DNA of 9,660 nt from Phycisphaeraceae bacterium (GTDB lineage: Bacteria > Planctomycetota > Phycisphaerae > Phycisphaerales > Zrk34). This document shows, one piece after another, positions 6,170 to 9,660 of this stretch. Below the pieces are notes generated by a model. It saw nothing but the letters and a program-made list of their open reading frames with translations, was not told where the DNA came from and searched no databases. How positions within the stretch are numbered: the first letter of the stretch is position 1; each line of letters opens with the position of its first letter. The stretch spans positions 1 to 9,660 of the forward strand of contig JANQJT010000339.1 of NCBI GenBank assembly GCA_028281485.1. Direction: 5' to 3'. The position numbers and the translations under genes are program-made.

Positions 6170-7198
6170 ATGGCGTTCCACGACAGACCCTATTACGGCT
6201 CGGGCGGCTCCGGTGGCTCAGGCGGCGGCGACTGGGCGATGCGCATCCTGCGTTTCCTGAATTGGTCGGCTCCCATCGGCACCTATTTTGGTGTCCGCGT
6301 CCGCGTACACATCACCTTCATCATCCTGCTCATCATCGAACTGCTGGTACAGGGCAACCCGATGTGGACATTGCGGTGGGGAGCGCTGTTATTCCTCAGC
6401 GTACTCCTGCACGAGTTCGGCCACGTATTCGGCTGCCGCAGTGTCGGCGGCTCCGCAACCGACATCCTCATGTGGCCCCTCGGCGGATTGGCCTCGGTCG
6501 CGCCACCGCGCAGGCCATGGCCGGAGTTTGTCACCGTCGCGTGCGGCCCGCTGGTCAACGTGGTGCTCGCTGCGGCCTGCGCCCTGACGCTGTGGATCGG
6601 ATGGGAGGGCAAGGTCGTCTCGTTCAATCCGCTGCGCCTCTGGGATCACGCCTACTACTCGGGCATCCCCGGCTTTATACAGGACGCCTTCGTCGTCAAC
6701 TACATCCTGCTGCTGTTTAACCTGATCCTCGTCTTCTACCCGTTCGACGGCGGTCGACTTATACAGATCGCGCTGTGGACACGCCTCGGATACGACCGAA
6801 GCATGCAGATCGCCACCTCCGTCGGCATGCTCGGCGCGGTTGGCATCGGCCTGTTCGGTCTGGCCACCAATCGATCCCTGCTCCTGCTGATCGGTGTGTT
6901 TGGTTTCATCACCTGCTATCAACAGAAGAAGCACATGGCACACTTCACCGGCGGCTATGGCGGAGGATACGGGGGGGGAGAGGACTGGAGCCGTCCGGCC
7001 CAACGCGAAGGCTTCTTCGCTCGCATGCGCCGCGCTCGCGCCGAAAGGGCCGCGGAGCGTAAGGCCCAGCAGCAGAGCACCGCCAACGCCGAGATCGACC
7101 GCATCCTCAAGAAGGTCTCAGAACACGGCCTGCAATCCCTGACCGACAAAGAAAAACGCACGCTCCAGCAGGCCACCGAAGACAAACGCGCAGGATAA
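6170..7198 (+). CDS. M50 family site-2-type intramembrane metalloprotease with glycine-rich ends and a rhomboid-type C-terminal tail
   Basis: This is a zinc protease embedded in the membrane that cleaves substrates in the bilayer. The zinc motif is H81-E82-F-G-H85 in LLHEFGHVFGC, and the third ligand is D193 in YPFDGGR (192-196). WPLGGLASV and CGPLVNVVLA are the other conserved site-2 protease segments. Hydrophobic stretches lie at about 46-60, 68-88, 118-142, 172-190 and 208-250. Residues 9-21 are Gly/Ser-rich and residues 260-270 are Gly/Tyr-rich; both runs end in GGG(E)DW. After a basic, alanine-rich helix (283-303), residues 308-337 read EIDRILKKVSEHGLQSLTDKEKRTLQQA in pattern. I know this kind of short helical tail mainly from the ends of bacterial rhomboids. 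Here it is on the neighbour while the adjacent rhomboid lacks it. I start at ATG 6170; M24 is an alternative. An eight-G run lies at 6971-6978. Confidence 0.92.
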   Translation: MAFHDRPYYGSGGSGGSGGGDWAMRILRFLNWSAPIGTYFGVRVRVHITFIILLIIELLVQGNPMWTLRWGALLFLSVLLHEFGHVFGCRSVGGSATDILMWPLGGLASVAPPRRPWPEFVTVACGPLVNVVLAAACALTLWIGWEGKVVSFNPLRLWDHAYYSGIPGFIQDAFVVNYILLLFNLILVFYPFDGGRLIQIALWTRLGYDRSMQIATSVGMLGAVGIGLFGLATNRSLLLLIGVFGFITCYQQKKHMAHFTGGYGGGYGGGEDWSRPAQREGFFARMRRARAERAAERKAQQQSTANAEIDRILKKVSEHGLQSLTDKEKRTLQQATEDKRAG

Positions 7199-7206
7199 GC
7201 CCCGGT

Positions 7207-7242
7207 CAATCGGGTAATCAGTTAATCAGTCAATCAATTAAC
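7207..7242. repeat. Period-8 tandem micro-repeat after the M50 gene
   Basis: Four consecutive octamers start at 7207, 7215, 7223 and 7231: CAATCGGG, TAATCAGT, TAATCAGT and CAATCAAT. The two middle ones are identical. A 6-bp inverted repeat is built from it, GTTAAT (7221-7226) and ATTAAC (7237-7242), around a 10-nt spacer. The stretch is AT-rich in a GC-rich window. The function is unknown; slippage-generated repeat or protein-binding array are both possible. Confidence 0.6.
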
Positions 7243-7245
7243 GAG

Positions 7246-7265
7246 CCGCGACCGTGAGGGAGCGG
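7246..7265 (+). repeat. Hairpin with tandem G-A mismatches and GNRA-type loop (possible interspersed repeat)
   Basis: Read as RNA on the + strand, CCGC (7246-7249) pairs with GCGG (7262-7265). GA (7250-7251) faces GA (7260-7261) as tandem G-A mismatches, CC (7252-7253) pairs with GG (7258-7259), and the loop is GUGA. The opposite strand does not give the same favourable mismatches or loop. From memory, similar GCCGCGACCGT-containing intergenic repeats occur in planctomycete genomes; this needs a genome search. Confidence 0.5.
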
Positions 7266-7284
7266 AATAATGCAACGAATCATC

Positions 7285-7300
7285 GGCGGGTTCGCTCGCC
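7285..7300 (+). repeat. Six-bp hairpin with TTCG loop
   Basis: GGCGGG (7285-7290) pairs with CTCGCC (7295-7300), with one G-U pair, around the tetraloop TTCG. The stretch resembles intergenic repeat families I remember from several bacterial phyla. There is no T-run after it, so it does not look like a terminator. Confidence 0.5.
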
Positions 7301-7388
7301 CTACAACATGTCCTATCTGGATCGGACTCTGTCGTCTATTCGTGTCACACTGACGGATCGTTCAAGGGGGGCACGGTTCTATAGGTAG

Positions 7389-7415
7389 GGTGGGTCGAAC
7401 GAAGGGAGACCCACC
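7389..7415. repeat. Inverted repeat GGTGGGTC / GACCCACC (REP-like)
   Basis: Perfect 8-bp arms at 7389-7396 and 7408-7415 surround an 11-nt spacer. Its end lies 24 nt from the stop codon of the - strand Nudix gene. No T-tract follows on either strand. The arrangement resembles widespread REP-like repeats of the form GGTGGGTC-spacer-GACCCACC (from memory, not searched). Confidence 0.6.
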
Positions 7416-7439
7416 ACACCGGTCCTGAAAACTTCTGAA

Positions 7440-7901
7440 TCACTCGCGATGTTCGATCCCCCTTCGCACAAACTCCTGCTCCCCCTCATACGTCAGCAGC
7501 GTCTCCGCGGTGGCCAGATCGTCGATCCAGAGCGGCTTGAACAGCGCTTCTTCGGAGCCCGGTTTCATGTCCTGGCCGGTGTAGGTCTCTTCGGTCAGCC
7601 GCATCAGGTAGTAGTGTTCCTCGCGTGTGACCTGTTGTTGCTTGCCCTTGCGCTCGCGGACAAACTCACACGTGGCCGTACCCAGGTCGGCGGTGATTTC
7701 GACGTGACAGTACCCCGTCTCCTCACACACCTCGCGCACCGCGGCCCGCTCGTCCGTCTCGCCATTTTTGATCTTGCCCTTGGGCAGACGCACCTCGTGC
7801 AGCGGCTTGCCCGCGCGAACGACATCCCGCTCGATCAGCAGCACCCGGCCGCTTAAATCCAGCACGATCCCGCCCGCCGCTCGATAATGCACCCGCTTCA
7901 T
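7440..7901 (-). CDS. Nudix hydrolase of the LPKGK type (second Nudix gene)
   Basis: This is a small cytoplasmic pyrophosphohydrolase of 153 residues. It starts MKRVHYRAAGGIVL and has the full Nudix box at residues 42-64 (GKIKNGE, then REVCEETGY), directly preceded by LPK. The LPKGK/LPKGH context with a short chain is typical of diadenosine polyphosphate or diphosphoinositol-type hydrolases, but dinucleotides, NTPs or capped RNA are also possible. It lacks the SPG segment of the ADP-ribose group, so it is not a copy of the Nudix enzyme at 4858-5394. The chosen ATG (complement of 7899-7901) has AGGTGG (complement of 7912-7917) 10 nt upstream. Longer in-frame starts would run through the tgt start. 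It is the only - strand gene in the window. It diverges from tgt with 16 nt between the start codons. Confidence 0.88.
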   Translation of the reverse strand: MKRVHYRAAGGIVLDLSGRVLLIERDVVRAGKPLHEVRLPKGKIKNGETDERAAVREVCEETGYCHVEITADLGTATCEFVRERKGKQQQVTREEHYYLMRLTEETYTGQDMKPGSEEALFKPLWIDDLATAETLLTYEGEQEFVRRGIEHRE

Positions 7902-7917
7902 GGTGTAATGCCCACCT
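7902..7917. promoter_or_regulatory. Shared 16-nt start region between divergent nudix and tgt genes
   Basis: On the + strand TGTAAT (7904-7909, five of six matches to a -10) ends 8 nt before the tgt ATG at 7918. TCGATA (7881-7886, four of six) lies 17 nt upstream of it as a possible -35, inside the Nudix gene. On the - strand the same 16 bases carry the Nudix ribosome-binding site (AGGTGG, 7917-7912), so the - strand promoter must lie inside tgt. tgt has no Shine-Dalgarno. Confidence 0.45.
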
Positions 7918-9093
7918 ATGTCAGCACTCCGCTTCGATATCTCTCGCACGTGCAACCAGTCTAACGCGCGGACCGGCTGCGTCACGACGCCGCACGGATC
8001 GTTTCACACCCCCGCCTTCATGCCCGTCGGCACCAAGGCCACCGTCAAGGGCCTCCTGCCCGAGACCGTCGCCGACACCGGCAGCGAAATCCTCCTGTCT
8101 AACACCTACCACCTCATGCTCCGACCCGGCAGCGATCTTGTAGCGCGGCAGGGCGGCCTGCACAAGTTCATGAACTGGGACAAACCCATCCTCACCGACT
8201 CCGGCGGCTTTCAGGTCTTCAGCCTCACCGACATCCGCGACATCGACGACCACGGCGTCACCTTCCGCAGCCACATCGACGGCTCCGAACAACGCCTCAC
8301 GCCCGAACGCTCCATCGAGGTGCATAACCGGCTCGGTGCCGACATCATCATGGCCTTCGACGACTGCCCGCCGGCCAGCGAGGAACACGCCAACGTCGCC
8401 AGCGGCATGGGCACCGCCAAGCGTCACGCCGTGAAAGCTGGCTCGTACGACGACCGCAACCGCATCGCCGCCGAGCGCACCATCCGCTGGCTGGAGCGGT
8501 CGATCCGGGCCCACGCCCGCCCCAACGACCAGGCGCTGTTCCCGATCGTCCAGGGCGGCACGGACCTGGAGCTGCGCACGTGGTGCGCCAACGCCGTCAG
8601 CCAGTTCGATCAGCCGGGCTTCGCGATCGGCGGCGTGGCTGTGGGCGAGGGGCACGAGAAGCTGGTGGAGGTGGTCAACCACACGGCTCCGCTGCTACCG
8701 ACCGATAAGCCGCGCTACCTGATGGGCGTGGGGTACGAGCGGGACATCGTGGCGGCCGTGCGAGCGGGAGTGGACATGTTCGACTGCGTCCTGCCGACGC
8801 GGAACGGCCGCAACGCCAACGCGTTCACTCCGACCGGCCCGGTCCGCCTGCGCAACGCCAAGTATCGAGACGACACCGGGCCGATCGATCCCACCTGCGA
8901 CTGCTTGGCCTGCAGGGGCTATTCCCGGGCCTATATCCGCCATTTGTTTGCCGCCGACGAGATGCTGGGTCCCATTCTCGTCTCCATCCACAACATCCGT
9001 CACTTCCAGCGCCTCATGCTGGACATCCGCCATGCGATCCGGGATGATGCGTGGTCTTTGCTCCGGTCGAAGTGGCCGGTTATCGACATCTAA
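7918..9093 (+). CDS. tgt: Queuine/preQ1 tRNA-ribosyltransferase (tRNA-guanine transglycosylase)
   Basis: Tgt swaps guanine 34 in the anticodon of tRNAs for Asp, Asn, His and Tyr for preQ1, an early step of queuosine formation. The sequence has TPAFMPVGT, then LTDSGGFQ with catalytic D94, FDDC (D148-C150) for base recognition, and MFDCVLPTRNGRN with the nucleophile D289. The zinc site is C327-x-C329-x2-C332-x25-H358, exactly spaced. V242 in GGVAVGEG is the valine of preQ1-using bacterial enzymes, where queuine-using eukaryotic enzymes have glycine. Between C150 and the RW of TIRWLERS there are 39 residues against 18 in E. coli, a 21-residue insertion rich in charged and Ala/Gly residues (about 160-182). 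The length is 391 residues, slightly above the usual 370-380. yajC follows 19 nt downstream. No queA is seen. Confidence 0.97.
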   Translation: MSALRFDISRTCNQSNARTGCVTTPHGSFHTPAFMPVGTKATVKGLLPETVADTGSEILLSNTYHLMLRPGSDLVARQGGLHKFMNWDKPILTDSGGFQVFSLTDIRDIDDHGVTFRSHIDGSEQRLTPERSIEVHNRLGADIIMAFDDCPPASEEHANVASGMGTAKRHAVKAGSYDDRNRIAAERTIRWLERSIRAHARPNDQALFPIVQGGTDLELRTWCANAVSQFDQPGFAIGGVAVGEGHEKLVEVVNHTAPLLPTDKPRYLMGVGYERDIVAAVRAGVDMFDCVLPTRNGRNANAFTPTGPVRLRNAKYRDDTGPIDPTCDCLACRGYSRAYIRHLFAADEMLGPILVSIHNIRHFQRLMLDIRHAIRDDAWSLLRSKWPVIDI

Positions 9094-9112
9094 GCACAGA
9101 GGACCCCCATCC

Positions 9113-9532
9113 ATGTTCGAGTTCGAGCTCAGCCAGCTCACACTGGCTCAGAATGATCCCGCTCCCCCGTCGTCCGACAGCACGCAATCGACGACCACAA
9201 CTCCCCCCGGCCCCGACGGCCCGGGCAACAACGGCGAGACCCCGCCCGACACCGGCATTCCGCCGATCTTCCTCATCCTCCTCGGCTTTCTCGTGCTCAT
9301 GTTCATCATGACCTCCTTCTCCAGCCGCAAGGAGAAGCGCAAGCGTCAGGAACTGCTCGACGCCCTGAAGAAGAACGACCGCGTCGTCACCATCGGAGGC
9401 ATCATCGGCACGGTCGTCGAGGTCAAGCCCAACGAGATCACGCTCAAGGTGGACGAGTCCAGCAACACGCGCATGCGCTTCAGCCGGACCGCCATCCAGA
9501 ACGTCGTCGGCGATGACGACGAAACAGAGTAA
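9113..9532 (+). CDS. yajC: Sec translocase accessory subunit YajC with extended N-terminus
   Basis: YajC is a small single-span inner-membrane protein that associates with SecD and SecF next to the SecYEG channel. A 48-residue Ser/Thr/Pro/Gly-rich N-terminal region is followed by one membrane segment at 51-69 (IFLILLGFLVLMFIM), a strongly basic SRKEKRKRQ start of the cytoplasmic part, and the YajC core KKNDRVVTIGGIIGTVVEV, then NEITLKVDES and RFSRTAIQNV. The N-terminal region is longer than the roughly 20 residues common in other bacteria. Length is 139 residues. ATG 9113 is chosen because AGAGGA (9098-9103) lies 9 nt upstream; longer in-frame starts fall inside tgt. It belongs to the conserved tgt-yajC-sec neighbourhood. 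Confidence 0.94.
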   Translation: MFEFELSQLTLAQNDPAPPSSDSTQSTTTTPPGPDGPGNNGETPPDTGIPPIFLILLGFLVLMFIMTSFSSRKEKRKRQELLDALKKNDRVVTIGGIIGTVVEVKPNEITLKVDESSNTRMRFSRTAIQNVVGDDDETE

Positions 9533-9534
9533 CA

Positions 9535-9549
9535 CCGCGCCCCGCGCGG
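9535..9549 (+). repeat. Short GC-only hairpin between yajC and the next gene
   Basis: CCGCGC (9535-9540) and GCGCGG (9544-9549) form a perfect 6-bp stem with a 3-nt CCC loop, starting 2 nt after the yajC stop. There is no T-run, so it is not a standard terminator. It could affect the relative expression of yajC and the following gene, or be a chance result of high GC. Confidence 0.35.
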
Positions 9550-9597
9550 CCCGATACGCACACACCCACCAACGACACCCAGGGAAAGACGTAAACG

Positions 9598-9660
9598 ATG
9601 TCTGGTACGCTTAGCACAATCCTTTTTAGTCTCTTCGGCATCGCCACGGTGCTCTGTCTC
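9598..9660 (+). CDS. Membrane protein N-terminus, probably a Sec component (3' end outside window)
   Basis: ATG 9598 is preceded by AGGGAAAG (9581-9588) at 9-nt spacing, a good ribosome-binding site. The 21 codons in view read MSGTLSTILFSLFGIATVLCL, an uncharged hydrophobic N-terminus that would be a membrane segment. Its position 65 nt after yajC makes SecD, a SecDF fusion or SecG the expected product, by known gene order. The visible residues do not decide between these, and an unrelated membrane protein is possible. Confidence 0.6.
   Translation, partial: MSGTLSTILFSLFGIATVLCL

Larger units (their letters stand above)
7199..7439. other. Repeat-rich intergenic region between convergent genes
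   Basis: This is the longest gene-free stretch (241 nt). It lies between the ends of the M50 gene (+) and the second Nudix gene (-). It contains a period-8 tandem repeat (7207-7238) and three different small inverted repeats: 7246-7265, 7285-7300 and 7389-7415. None of the hairpins is followed by a T-run on either strand, so I cannot call an intrinsic terminator for either converging gene. The stretch 7301-7380 between the hairpins has no structure that I can interpret. No credible small ORF is seen. The composition suggests insertion of short interspersed, REP-like repeats in a place where they do no harm. Confidence 0.6.

Noticed and set aside
6199..6232. Gly/Ser-coding repeat at the M50 N-terminus as a DNA repeat element
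   Set aside because: It is explained by a glycine/serine-rich protein segment in an intact reading frame.
7207..7242. CRISPR-like repeats
   Set aside because: The unit is only 8 bp with no spacers, and no cas genes are present.
7389..7415. Intrinsic terminator for the - strand Nudix gene or the M50 gene
   Set aside because: There is a stable stem but no T-run on either strand.
4858..7901. The two Nudix genes as recent duplicates
   Set aside because: Beyond the Nudix box they differ: SPG segment and 178 residues in one, LPKGK context and 153 residues in the other, on opposite strands.
7902..7985. Longer N-terminus for the - strand Nudix gene
   Set aside because: It would overlap the tgt coding start. 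The added residues have no Nudix similarity, and AGGTGG is well placed for the ATG at 7901.
7921..8682. Open frame on the - strand opposite tgt (253 codons)
   Set aside because: It lies wholly within tgt, whose zinc and catalytic motifs are complete, and shows only shadow composition.

Overview
The window is a GC-rich bacterial chromosome segment with short intergenic gaps, and almost every gene lies on the + strand. I read it as ordinary chromosome of a planctomycete-like bacterium, possibly a Phycisphaerae relative. The reasons are a plant/PANK4-type DUF89 phosphatase, an enlarged prepilin peptidase, an M50 protease with glycine-rich ends, a mixture of Shine-Dalgarno and non-Shine-Dalgarno starts, and the tgt-yajC-membrane protein order. 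This placement is inference. No rRNA or other taxonomic marker is present. I see no phage, transposase, CRISPR array, tRNA or rRNA.

Layout. (1) Positions 1-1480: the 3' end of xseB (exonuclease VII small subunit) followed by a prepilin peptidase with a large insertion between its two catalytic aspartates. (2) Positions 1620-2234: an OmpA/Pal-like lipoprotein closed by a strong rho-independent terminator at 2286-2316. (3) Positions 2416-5394: a tightly spaced + strand run of hisH, a DUF89 damage-control phosphatase, a histidine-phosphatase-superfamily enzyme and a Nudix hydrolase resembling ADP-ribose pyrophosphatase. (4) Positions 5405-7198: two intramembrane proteases side by side, a rhomboid serine protease and an M50 site-2-type metalloprotease. 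The M50 protein carries a C-terminal tail of a kind I associate with rhomboids. (5) Positions 7199-7439: the longest gap in the window (241 nt), between convergent genes, packed with small tandem and inverted repeats. (6) Positions 7440-7901 (- strand): a second Nudix hydrolase, whose start codon is 16 nt from that of the divergent tgt gene. (7) Positions 7918-9660: tgt (queuosine tRNA modification), yajC (Sec accessory subunit) and the first 21 codons of a membrane protein, probably another Sec component.

How the genes fit together. Region 3 joins a histidine-biosynthesis amidotransferase subunit to three enzymes that plausibly hydrolyse unwanted phospho-metabolites. Region 4 could be a regulated intramembrane proteolysis pair. 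Region 7 is the common tgt-yajC-sec arrangement. The window is mostly housekeeping and I do not see a clear new defence or biosynthetic system. The signals I rate highest are: (a) a split between genes with a Shine-Dalgarno and genes with a -10-like hexamer 6-11 nt before the ATG, which suggests leaderless or near-leaderless transcripts; (b) a hairpin in the 7.2-kb gap that would have a GNRA loop and tandem G-A mismatches; (c) the domain arrangement of the rhomboid/M50 pair; and (d) the insertions in the prepilin peptidase and Tgt.
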